A DNA stretch of 6,509 nt. Origin: Oscillospiraceae bacterium (lineage in GTDB: Bacteria; Bacillota; Clostridia; UMGS1810). Of this stretch, positions 1 to 6,509 are shown piece by piece. Each line of letters begins with the position of its first letter. The first letter of the stretch is position 1. The position numbers and the translations under genes are program-made. The stretch is from positions 1 through 6,509 of the forward strand of contig JALEIO010000051.1 of assembly GCA_022769845.1 (NCBI GenBank), read 5' to 3'. Under the pieces are notes generated by a model, which was not told where the DNA came from, made no database searches, and was given only the letters and a program-made list of their open reading frames with translations.

Positions 1-1281
1 TGCACTATCAACAGTGCTTCCGTCTAATGCGGTAAGAGCGTCAAACGAAACCGTATAATTTTTATTTGCAATCCAATTATATTTCGGCTTGATTATAACA
101 GTATTATCAACAGCCTCCGTCTCTATCTCTGCAGAAGGAGAAATGGTTATGTTATTAAGAGTTTCTTTGGAAATAACCTTATTGAACACAACTGTTAAAG
201 GTGCAAATACCGAAACATCTGTTATCTGATTCTCCGACGTAACCTTAAGAGGTATTGCTTTTTCCTCTGTAGTAAACGAAAGCATACCTGATGCAGTATT
301 TTCCCCGTCGCCGTTTATAACATCTTTAATTCCGGTATAATTTACTGTATATTGTGTTGCAGACGACAAATCACAGTTAAATTTAATAATTACCTTTGTA
401 GCGTCACCCTTATCAACAGAAACATCGTACTCTGCATCGGACAAACTACGGTCTCCGGCAGTTATGTTTATATTGCCCAAGCTGGACGCGTCAATAATAG
501 TATTAAAATCAAGCACAAGCGTCTTGGTAGTTTCGGCAGAAACATTTGCCGCGCCGTTTGCAATACTGCTCTTGCTCAAACAAATAGGTGCAAGCTTCTG
601 CGCGATAATATCATCAATCCATGTTACCTGGTTCACAGCGCTTTCTTTCTTTCCGGCAAACATAAATTTATCAATTTGTTTAAGGTCATCCGCAGTCGCC
701 GGCGCTTTTAGCACGAGTGGTCCGGGCACTTTTTTTCCGTCGATATAAAGGTAGTATTTATCGTTATCAAACACAAAGTACAGCTGACGCCATTCATTGT
801 ACTTCATATTAAAATCGTCGCCAAAGGTGATCTCTTTATCACCGACTTTATAGCCATTGCCCCGCAGAGATGTTCCTTTAGTGTTGTTATACTTCACAAG
901 AGCATTATAATTCTTTTCAGTTTCGCCCGAAGTATCATAAGGTCCGAATAAATAATTCTGGGTCGCTCTTTCAAATTTTACCTTAACCTCAAGTGTGTCT
1001 TTTTCACCGTCCGAAATCTTATGCAGAGGGTTATCTTTTCCCAGTGAGGCATATACATAGCTTAATTCGTTCGCCTTCATATTAGTAACAATCTTACCCA
1101 ATCCGTTTTCTGTTGAAAAATCGCTTCCCTCCCCCGAAAATATACTCATAGCGTCGGCATTGTCGAAATAGTTTTCATAATAAATCCCCTCGTTTGCTCC
1201 GGCTCCTATAGCCGATACAGACGGCAAAGACAGCATTACCGCCAAAACAGCGCTTACCATTTTTAAACTTTTCAATTTCAT
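1..1281 (-). CDS. Secreted protein with beta-sandwich-like N-terminal region and Big_5-type Ig-like domains (C-terminus beyond window)
   Basis: The reading frame is open from an ATG at 1281 to the window edge, giving 427 residues with no stop, so the C-terminus is missing. Residues 1-24 or 1-29 are a signal peptide: MKLKSLK, then a hydrophobic stretch, then SVSA or GAGA before the likely cleavage site. Residues about 34-230 look like a concanavalin/LamG-type beta-sandwich, with alternating strands, the WRQLYFVFDNDKYYLYIDG segment (165-183) and a late TWIDDI (220-225); this is a fold resemblance, not a motif match. Residues about 240-340 and 345-427 each read as a Big_5 (SbsA-like) Ig domain; the second has LTVVFNKVIS (362-371), VIIKP (394-398) and NYTVSFDALTALDGSTV near the edge, the usual 'Y-T-V ... 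D-G' ending. It probably sits outside the cell and binds a surface or glycan. The missing C-terminus could hold SLH or further Ig repeats. It follows the permease pair by 76 bases and is probably co-transcribed. The domain calls are good for Big_5 and moderate for the N-terminal region. Confidence 0.8.
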   Translation of the reverse strand, partial: MKLKSLKMVSAVLAVMLSLPSVSAIGAGANEGIYYENYFDNADAMSIFSGEGSDFSTENGLGKIVTNMKANELSYVYASLGKDNPLHKISDGEKDTLEVKVKFERATQNYLFGPYDTSGETEKNYNALVKYNNTKGTSLRGNGYKVGDKEITFGDDFNMKYNEWRQLYFVFDNDKYYLYIDGKKVPGPLVLKAPATADDLKQIDKFMFAGKKESAVNQVTWIDDIIAQKLAPICLSKSSIANGAANVSAETTKTLVLDFNTIIDASSLGNINITAGDRSLSDAEYDVSVDKGDATKVIIKFNCDLSSATQYTVNYTGIKDVINGDGENTASGMLSFTTEEKAIPLKVTSENQITDVSVFAPLTVVFNKVISKETLNNITISPSAEIETEAVDNTVIIKPKYNWIANKNYTVSFDALTALDGSTVDSA

Positions 1282-1288
1282 AAAACTA

Positions 1289-1300
1289 CTCCTCTCCTTT
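1289..1300 (-). promoter_or_regulatory. Ribosome binding site fixing the ATG at 1281
   Basis: On the minus strand AAAGGAGAGGAG precedes the ATG. It contains two overlapping GGAG cores, the nearer one 7 bases from the start codon and the farther one 12. This supports ATG 1281 as the start, which also gives a complete signal peptide. Confidence 0.75.
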
Positions 1301-1357
1301 AAATTAATCAACAAATTCTGCGTTTAATTACCGCCTGTTCAGACATTCGGCATACAA

Positions 1358-2245
1358 TCACCCCTTTACAGCTCCAACCGTTAATCCCTGAATAAAGTAT
1401 TTTTGGAAAAACGGATATACAATTAAAATCGGACCCGCCGCTATCATACAAAGAGCCATTCTTACGCTGTCGCTGGGGACCTCTTCAATCGTTTCAGCCA
1501 AATATGTATTTCCATCGGCTTCATTCAGCATTTGTATTTTAGAAAGCATACTTTGCAGCAAAAACTGCAGATTTCTCAAATGTTCATCAGTAATGAACAT
1601 TAATGAATTATACCAGTCATTCCAGAATTTTAATGTAAAAAATAATGCTATGGTAGCCAATCCGGGAAGTGACAGCGGCATTACCAGGCGAAACAAAATT
1701 CTGTATTCGCTCGCTCCGTCGATTTTTGCAGATTCAATAATCGACGCAGGAATTGTTGTTGAAAAAAACGTCTTTAAAATTACAACATACCACGAATTCA
1801 TTACCCCCGGAAGAATCAATGACCATACTGTGTTGCTAAGATGCAGAAATCTTGTGCATATCATATACCATGATACCAATCCGCCGTTAAACAGCATTGT
1901 AAAAAACGAAAAAAATGCAAATCCGTTTCTGTATTTAAAGTCATTTCTTGATATCGGATATGCATAAAGCGCCACAATAAGCACTCCCATAACGGTACCT
2001 ACAACCGTTGTAAATATTGTAATGCCATATGCATTAAAAATTGTTTTTTTTGCAGTCGCCCATATATAACGATACGCTTCAAAGCTCCACTTTTCCGGAA
2101 AAAATGCATATCCGTAATTATCAATGGATTTTTGATCCGTCAATGATGTAATAAGAACAAGCGCTACAGGTATAACGCATAAGACCGCTATTGCTATAAA
2201 AACGCTACTTATTATAATTTGAAATCCTTTTTTTCTTGCAGTCAT
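1358..2245 (-). CDS. Carbohydrate ABC transporter permease, LplC/YtcP type (CUT1 family)
   Basis: This 295-residue inner-membrane protein is one half of the translocation channel of a CUT1-family sugar importer, partnered with the LplB-type permease just upstream. About six membrane segments are visible, roughly at residues 11-33, 76-98, 109-129, 143-163, 191-209 and 264-283. The cytoplasmic EAA loop that contacts the ATPase is ESAKIDGASEYRILFRLVMP at 171-190, with the conserved central G at 177; the second position is S in place of A, a common variant. A periplasm-side-type insertion at about 224-262 between the last two membrane segments and the ending YFIQGLTVGAVKG are typical of the YtcP/LplC subgroup of UgpE-like permeases. 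The length is normal. The ATG at 2245 follows a strong ribosome binding site that overlaps the previous stop codon, with a 13-base gap, so the two permeases are probably translationally coupled. The substrate is not predictable; related systems import oligosaccharides of plant or host glycans. Confidence 0.95.
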   Translation of the reverse strand: MTARKKGFQIIISSVFIAIAVLCVIPVALVLITSLTDQKSIDNYGYAFFPEKWSFEAYRYIWATAKKTIFNAYGITIFTTVVGTVMGVLIVALYAYPISRNDFKYRNGFAFFSFFTMLFNGGLVSWYMICTRFLHLSNTVWSLILPGVMNSWYVVILKTFFSTTIPASIIESAKIDGASEYRILFRLVMPLSLPGLATIALFFTLKFWNDWYNSLMFITDEHLRNLQFLLQSMLSKIQMLNEADGNTYLAETIEEVPSDSVRMALCMIAAGPILIVYPFFQKYFIQGLTVGAVKG

Positions 2246-2254
2246 AATATTACG

Positions 2255-2261
2255 CCTCCTA
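2255..2261 (-). promoter_or_regulatory. Ribosome binding site overlapping the upstream stop codon
   Basis: The minus-strand sequence TAGGAGG contains both the TAG stop of the LplB-type permease (2261-2259) and the AGGAGG Shine-Dalgarno core for the LplC-type permease. The spacer to the ATG at 2245 is 9 bases. The overlap suggests coupled translation, which would keep the two channel halves in equal amount. Confidence 0.85.
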
Positions 2262-3221
2262 AAACATTGCTCTTTCCGGATCTATTTTATGAACAACAGC
2301 ATTTGACGCCACAACAAGTATAAATCCGACAATAGACTGATAAAATGCCGCTGCGCTTGACATTCCCATACTGTTTGCACTTCCCGATTTCATCATATTG
2401 AAAACATATGTATTAATTGTAGATGTAGTTGAATATAACGCTCCGGAATTTTGAGGAACCTGATAAAACAATCCGAAATCCGCATTAAATATCTTGCCGA
2501 TAGACATAATAAGCATAATTATAATAACCGGCTTCAAGCAAGGAATGGTAATATTTGTAATCTGATTCCATTTGTTTGCTCCGTCAATTTCTGCTGCCTC
2601 ATACAAATTTTTATCAATTCCCGCTATGCTTGCAAGATACACAATCGAACCGTATCCTAAATTTTGCCAAAAATGCACAATGCTCAAAATATACGGCCAC
2701 GGTTTAGGATTTACATACCAGTCAACAGGTTCCATACCGAACATCGGCAAAATTTTATGATTCATAAAACCCGTCTCATTGCTGAAAAAGGCAAATGCAA
2801 TATAACTAATTACCACCATTGACATAAAATGCGGCATAAGCATCATCGTCTGACAGGTCTTTGAAATTACTTTGTTTCTCACTTCGTTTAAACCTATAGC
2901 GACAATCAAATGCAAAACCAGTCCGAGAGTAATAAAGAGTAGGTTATACAGCACTGTGTTTCGCGTTATAATCCATGCATCGCTGGTATTAAACAAAAAC
3001 TTGAAGTTCTGCAATCCCACCCAGGGACTTTTTAAAATTCCCTGTGCAAAATTTATTTTTTTAAAAGCTATAATTACGCCGAACATCGGCAGATATGCAA
3101 ACAATATTAAATGAATAAGTCCCGGAATCATCATCGTAAACAGCGAGAAATTCTTCTTCAATTCAGTTTTTACCGTACCTCGGCGTTTCACGTGCGACCC
3201 TATGCCGGTATTGATTTTCAT
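2259..3221 (-). CDS. Carbohydrate ABC transporter permease, LplB type (CUT1 family)
   Basis: This 320-residue membrane protein is the first permease of the importer. Its N-terminus has a charged cytoplasmic tail (residues 1-25) followed by a first membrane segment at about 28-52 ending in AYLPMFGVIIAFKKIN, a highly characteristic LplB-family stretch. Further membrane segments lie near 88-110, 124-146, 178-200, 231-246 and 293-312. The EAA loop is EAAEIDGANKWNQITNITIP at 208-227, intact, with G at 214. The C-terminus ends HKIDPERAMF, close to the usual family ending. Length and motifs fit a functional protein. ATG 3221 is chosen because it has a good ribosome binding site at 9 bases and a normal-length tail. 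It lies 51 bases after the large secreted protein gene and 13 bases before its partner permease. No solute-binding protein or ATPase gene is adjacent in the window. The family normally borrows a shared MsmX-like ATPase encoded elsewhere. Confidence 0.95.
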   Translation of the reverse strand: MKINTGIGSHVKRRGTVKTELKKNFSLFTMMIPGLIHLILFAYLPMFGVIIAFKKINFAQGILKSPWVGLQNFKFLFNTSDAWIITRNTVLYNLLFITLGLVLHLIVAIGLNEVRNKVISKTCQTMMLMPHFMSMVVISYIAFAFFSNETGFMNHKILPMFGMEPVDWYVNPKPWPYILSIVHFWQNLGYGSIVYLASIAGIDKNLYEAAEIDGANKWNQITNITIPCLKPVIIIMLIMSIGKIFNADFGLFYQVPQNSGALYSTTSTINTYVFNMMKSGSANSMGMSSAAAFYQSIVGFILVVASNAVVHKIDPERAMF

Positions 3222-3230
3222 ATTTTAAAT

Positions 3231-3239
3231 CCCTTCCTA
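3231..3239 (-). promoter_or_regulatory. Ribosome binding site for the LplB-type permease
   Basis: TAGGAAGGG on the minus strand precedes the ATG at 3221 with a 9-base spacer. The rest of the 51-base gap (3222-3272) is very AT-rich, with TATATAT-like runs but no clear paired -35/-10 boxes or terminator hairpin. Confidence 0.7.
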
Positions 3240-3272
3240 CTATGTAATAAAATATATATGTTATAAATTTGT

Positions 3273-5828
3273 TCACCGCTGAATAACAATCATACTTAAG
3301 CTCGAATAATTATAGTATAGCAGTACATTATCATTTACAGACAGCTCATTTCTGGTACATTCAAACACGTCTCCGTTTTCAACAAGATATATTTTAGTTC
3401 CGGCTCCTATTCGAATATTTCTTATGATAGATTCCTCCTCTTCCGGACTGTTTTTTGTATACAAAAATCCATTCTTGGTCAAGGAGCTTATCCTTCCGGA
3501 CAAAAACATACATTCCGGATCTTTTAACATTTCTGCCAGCTTATATGTTGAATATTCATAATACACCTTATTTTTACCGTCATAATAAAGTGTGAACCCC
3601 GTAAGCTTATCCTTATTTATCATAGGCTGAATAACGCTTCCCGGTTTTAAATCAGAAATAGAAAATACCTTTCCGTTGCCGGTCGGAAGCGACAAACCTT
3701 GCTGCTGCAAAATTTCATTAGGCATCCTCGTTGCAAACGTATCAACACTTCTCGTGTTTATGGAATATTCCGCTCCGTTTCGCCATCCCTTAACTTTATA
3801 AACAATCTCACCGTTTTCATCAATCGTCATCACAACGTTTTTAACAATAATTGGCTGGTTGCCGTTGAAGGATGCTTGCTGCACTTTGTAATCCGACTTT
3901 CGCAGAATAACCATCCCTACGCCCATTTCCTCGTCAACATCATAAAGTTCAAGATCAAATGTCCATGCTCCCCAGCCGGTCGGTGAAACTGTATAGAATA
4001 AGTCCGCGTCATCAATATTATTAGGTATTATAAAAACAACAGTATCCGATTTAAGTGTATACAATCCTCCCAGGCTGCTCCAATCGCCGCCTAAATAACG
4101 AAGTTCTCCGGAATAATCCAGCGAAAACTTATCGAGGTTATATGCGCCGTAATTTGTGTTTTTAATTGCAGTATAAAGGCTAACAAGCTTTCCGTCACCG
4201 TTTATGCGATATAATATCGGTTGGTCTTTAAGTGCATCGCCGTCCCACAAAGTTCGTCTTTTAATGTCTAAAAGCTGCGAACTGTCAATGCGTTCGGAAT
4301 CAAAAATAACCTTGTCATTAATCACATACTCATGAAACTCTCCGTCGGACGCAAATATTCTTATTCTTACATCTCCTTTAGGACCGTTTTCCGAATAAAG
4401 CTTTGTCATATATCCATACATATCGTCGTTACTGGTTATTTCCGCTCCAACAAGCTCATTTTCCGCATTTAAATACGCAGATACTCCAACTCCAAGCTTA
4501 ATACGATCCAAGTTAAATCCGCTTTTATTCTCACGAAGCGAAAATGCAATATCATAATTTTCTTCGTCTATGCAAATGCTTCCGTCGCTGTTAAACGAAT
4601 TTACTTTTCCGGTTATTTTTCTTCCTATTTGGACTAAAGCAACCTTATTGGTGTTTTTCTTATAACCGATTGATATTACATTTCCTTTTTTTATTGAGGA
4701 AAACTCCGTTTTGTTTCCTTTTTCATTCAGTACCGTACCCGGTTCAGGGTTAAAAAGCAGCTCTGCGTCATATACAGTTCCGTTTTTCCCGACCAAATAC
4801 TTATATGTCTCCGAAATTTGTGTAACAACCGTGCTTTCAACTGAAGTAATCTTTACAACATCATATTTTGAATCATTGTTATTGTCGATAAGAGTAATAT
4901 GTCCTTCGTTAATACGGATGTCGTCATCATTTATATATTCAACTGCAAATCCGTTGTATATAAATGCCGCCTCTGCATCAATACTATATTCCTTTTTGGA
5001 GTTCTCCCAAGAATAAATATGTTCTGTCCCTGATTTGTCTTTCACTAAATCGCTTGCCGTTACCGTAATTGTCTGATTGTCATTTTCCGAAAAATATAAC
5101 GAAATAATTTCTTTTACTCCATTCTTTTCACGGTATAATGCAGTAACACTCATTCCCAAAATGTCTCCGTAATCACTTTGGGTTCCATTAAGAAGAAATT
5201 TTTCATCGTCAATTTGAATATAGTTTTCTCTTGCCGGATTGCTCTCTGAATAAAGCCCTGTTTTTTCGGTTGCGGTGATAATTCCGTATATCTCCGACAT
5301 ATACATACAGTCCGACAGATATGTTTTGTTTTTTGAAACCGTATATTCTTTTGTCTGGTTATTGGTAAGCTTTACCTCCATAAGGTCTGCCGTAAGCGCC
5401 TGATAAAGCATATTGGCATAACATTCCATTGTCACATAATCATTGCCGCCAAGATTTATTCCCCTTGTAATTCCGGCATTTGCAGCTACAGAAAGGACAT
5501 TTTCCTTATTCAGAATAGCACCTCTGCCTGTCAAATCAGCCAAAACGGCTGCAACCTCCGTAAGTGTTGCGGGTTCTGTATAATCGTTGCGGTCAAAGTA
5601 TTTTGCACTCGACGCTCCCGCTCCAATCAGCTCTATACTGTTTTGAACCATTTGCTTTGTTACTGTTGCTTCAGGACTGTAAGAATTTATAATTCCCATA
5701 TCGCACAAAAACGTTACCTCTTTGGAATACTTGGTTGCGGCATTTTCTTTTGCGTCGGTTACAAGCCCTGAAAACATTAATGCTGTCAATAAAAGCAGTA
5801 TAAAAATATTTCTTATTCTGTTTACCAA
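3273..5828 (-). CDS. Large secreted beta-rich protein with degenerate SLH-like N-terminus, function unknown
   Basis: This 851-residue protein starts at TTG 5828. The start is set by a perfect ribosome binding site 9 bases upstream, a TAG directly before the TTG in the same frame, and the lack of another start before the hydrophobic core of the signal peptide. Residues 1-26 form the signal peptide, cleaved probably after VTDA. Residues about 34-145 resemble worn SLH repeats: FLCDMGI (40-46), LTEVAAVLADLTGRG (89-103), then AGITRG (118-123) with YANMLYQAL (137-145), but no TRAE-type wall-binding motif survives. Next comes EIYGIITATEKTGLY (179-193), a pattern I associate with clostridial SLH-containing surface proteins. 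The remainder is predicted beta-rich modules with recurring 'G.V..v..dG.i.i' and 'Gd.v.iyy..n..v' patterns, for example at 380-420 and 805-849. An acidic loop with D315, N317, D319 and D323 may bind calcium. There is no C-terminal membrane anchor or LPXTG signal. It sits between an SLH-anchored protein gene and the permeases, so a role in glycan binding at the cell surface is inferred, not shown. No catalytic domain is recognised. Confidence 0.85.
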   Translation of the reverse strand: MVNRIRNIFILLLLTALMFSGLVTDAKENAATKYSKEVTFLCDMGIINSYSPEATVTKQMVQNSIELIGAGASSAKYFDRNDYTEPATLTEVAAVLADLTGRGAILNKENVLSVAANAGITRGINLGGNDYVTMECYANMLYQALTADLMEVKLTNNQTKEYTVSKNKTYLSDCMYMSEIYGIITATEKTGLYSESNPARENYIQIDDEKFLLNGTQSDYGDILGMSVTALYREKNGVKEIISLYFSENDNQTITVTASDLVKDKSGTEHIYSWENSKKEYSIDAEAAFIYNGFAVEYINDDDIRINEGHITLIDNNNDSKYDVVKITSVESTVVTQISETYKYLVGKNGTVYDAELLFNPEPGTVLNEKGNKTEFSSIKKGNVISIGYKKNTNKVALVQIGRKITGKVNSFNSDGSICIDEENYDIAFSLRENKSGFNLDRIKLGVGVSAYLNAENELVGAEITSNDDMYGYMTKLYSENGPKGDVRIRIFASDGEFHEYVINDKVIFDSERIDSSQLLDIKRRTLWDGDALKDQPILYRINGDGKLVSLYTAIKNTNYGAYNLDKFSLDYSGELRYLGGDWSSLGGLYTLKSDTVVFIIPNNIDDADLFYTVSPTGWGAWTFDLELYDVDEEMGVGMVILRKSDYKVQQASFNGNQPIIVKNVVMTIDENGEIVYKVKGWRNGAEYSINTRSVDTFATRMPNEILQQQGLSLPTGNGKVFSISDLKPGSVIQPMINKDKLTGFTLYYDGKNKVYYEYSTYKLAEMLKDPECMFLSGRISSLTKNGFLYTKNSPEEEESIIRNIRIGAGTKIYLVENGDVFECTRNELSVNDNVLLYYNYSSLSMIVIQR

Positions 5829-5837
5829 CTATTCTGC

Positions 5838-5844
5838 ACCTCCT
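5838..5844 (-). promoter_or_regulatory. Strong ribosome binding site directing a TTG start
   Basis: The minus-strand AGGAGGT lies 9 bases before TTG 5828. Its first two bases belong to the TAG stop (5845-5843) of the upstream SLH protein gene. The strength of this site and the in-frame TAG directly before the TTG settle the unusual start codon and suggest coupled translation. Confidence 0.85.
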
Positions 5845-6509
5845 ACTTAACTAATTCGAATATAATTTTTGCAGCCTGCGCTCTGCTGAGCCCGTCATCA
5901 GGTCGGAAGGTGTTGTCCGGAAATCCCGATATTATATTTCTTTTTTGCAGCCATTTAACAGCTTCGGAAGAATATTCCGCAATATCCGCACTGTCTGTAA
6001 ATCCAAGCGGTTCGCCGCTTTCCTCTTTGTCACCGTTTGCAAACACACGGTAAATCATTGCTGCAGCCTCCTGTCTGCTTACAGCTATTCCCGCACCGAA
6101 GCAGTTTTCACTAACACCAAAAACAAATTTGTTTTTTATAGCCGTCATTACATAAGGATAAAACCAACTGTTCTCGTTCACATCATCAAATGGATTTTCC
6201 GCAGCTGAATCAATCTCATTTTCTTTTGCAAGTATAATTATTTTTACAAGTTCTTCTCTTGTCAGCAAATCATTGGGTCTGAAATATCCGTCATATCCAA
6301 CCATAATCTGACGTCGGTAGATACCTTTTATATAATCTGCCGCCCATTCACATTCGTTTATATCGCAAAAAATTTCTTTATCTGAAAGCTGTCCGACAAA
6401 ATCCGCACCTATTTGTCCATCCTGTACCAATGCAGGAGATTGTCCTCTTTTTCCGCCGCTCGAGCCTGCTTGCGTGCCGCCTTGCTCGGTAAGCGTATTA
6501 AGTCTGCTG
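5843..6509 (-). CDS. C-terminal part of a surface protein anchored by three SLH domains (N-terminus beyond window)
   Basis: The frame is open from the window edge to the TAG at 5845-5843, giving 221 visible complete residues; the start lies outside. The first visible residues, about 8-26, form a G/S/Q-rich linker (EQGGTQAGSSGGKRGQSPA), as often found between an effector region and its anchor. Three SLH domains then follow at about 47-95, 107-156 and 169-221. Each shows the expected order of aromatic/Asp opening (FCDI, FDDV, FTDS), a helix, a G-containing turn, and a TRAE-like motif: LTREE (82-86), VSRQE (143-147), LSRAQ (207-211). The second and third have a changed residue relative to TRAE; such variants are common. 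SLH triplets are known to bind pyruvylated secondary cell wall polysaccharide, so the protein is probably held on the outside of the cell. Its function depends on the unseen N-terminal part, which could be an enzyme, binding protein or structural protein. It ends 14 bases before the next gene, with the stop codon inside that gene's ribosome binding site. Confidence 0.9.
   Translation of the reverse strand, partial: SRLNTLTEQGGTQAGSSGGKRGQSPALVQDGQIGADFVGQLSDKEIFCDINECEWAADYIKGIYRRQIMVGYDGYFRPNDLLTREELVKIIILAKENEIDSAAENPFDDVNENSWFYPYVMTAIKNKFVFGVSENCFGAGIAVSRQEAAAMIYRVFANGDKEESGEPLGFTDSADIAEYSSEAVKWLQKRNIISGFPDNTFRPDDGLSRAQAAKIIFELVK

Noticed and set aside
352..748. Two overlapping plus-strand open frames of 119 and 94 codons.
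   Set aside because: They lie antisense to the well-supported secreted protein on the minus strand, lack convincing ribosome binding sites, and their translations look like shadow sequence with no family resemblance.
1282..1357. Possible terminator or promoter in the 76-base gap before the last gene.
   Set aside because: Only short, poorly placed complementary stretches are visible (for example around 1334-1348), with no following T-run in the transcript direction. No well-spaced -35/-10 pair was found.
2044..2051. Run of eight T (A8 in the coding strand) inside the LplC-type permease as a phase-variation tract.
   Set aside because: The run encodes an ordinary Lys-Lys stretch and the reading frame is intact. 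Runs of this size are expected in an AT-rich genome, and nothing else suggests slippage.
1593..3114. Several plus-strand open frames (1593-1967, 2451-2660, 2572-2760, 2872-3114).
   Set aside because: All are opposite strongly recognised permease genes whose motifs (EAA loops, family C-termini) fix the minus strand as coding.
3222..3272. AT-rich TATATAT-like stretch as an internal promoter or regulator site.
   Set aside because: It contains -10-like strings, as any AT-rich stretch would, but there is no credible -35 box at the right distance and no clear inverted repeat of useful length.
3699..6208. Plus-strand open frames at 3699-3986, 4711-5016 and 5945-6208.
   Set aside because: They are antisense to the 851-residue protein and to the SLH domains; composition and lack of start signals point to chance.
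1..6509. CRISPR array, tRNA/rRNA genes, insertion sequences, phage or defence genes.
   Set aside because: No regularly spaced direct repeats, RNA gene signatures, transposase motifs or terminal inverted repeats were seen; nearly all of the window is accounted for by the five genes.

Overview
The window is a single strand-coherent block. All five genes lie on the minus strand, so in transcription order it runs from high to low coordinates. The AT-rich base composition, strong AGGAGG-type ribosome binding sites, Gram-positive signal peptides, S-layer homology (SLH) domains and LplB/LplC-type sugar permeases together suggest a Firmicute of the class Clostridia, probably an anaerobe living on polysaccharide. 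I cannot name a genus from the sequence alone; a plant-polysaccharide-degrading gut clostridium of the Monoglobus kind is only a guess.

Layout in transcription order: (1) 6509-5843, the C-terminal end of a secreted protein with three SLH domains, truncated by the window edge; (2) 5828-3273, an 851-residue secreted beta-rich protein with a degenerate SLH-like N-terminus, starting at a TTG codon; (3) 3221-2259, an LplB-type sugar ABC permease; (4) 2245-1358, its LplC/YtcP-type partner permease; (5) 1281-1, a secreted protein with an N-terminal beta-sandwich-like region followed by Big_5-type Ig-like domains, running off the low-coordinate edge. The gaps are 14, 51, 13 and 76 bases, with no convincing terminator or internal promoter. 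At two junctions the stop codon of one gene is part of the Shine-Dalgarno sequence of the next. An operon is the simplest reading.

The likely joint role is capture and import of a carbohydrate. The two permeases form the membrane channel of a CUT1-family importer, while the flanking secreted proteins would sit on the cell wall or S-layer and could bind or process the glycan. The window contains no solute-binding lipoprotein and no ATPase. The ATPase is often encoded elsewhere for this family (a shared MsmX-type subunit), but the binding protein usually lies next to the permeases, so its absence between and immediately around them is the main oddity. The substrate cannot be told from this sequence.

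There are no RNA genes, insertion sequences, CRISPR arrays or long DNA repeats that I can see, and no gene-free stretch longer than 76 bases. The least familiar component is the 851-residue protein; the rest belongs to recognisable families.
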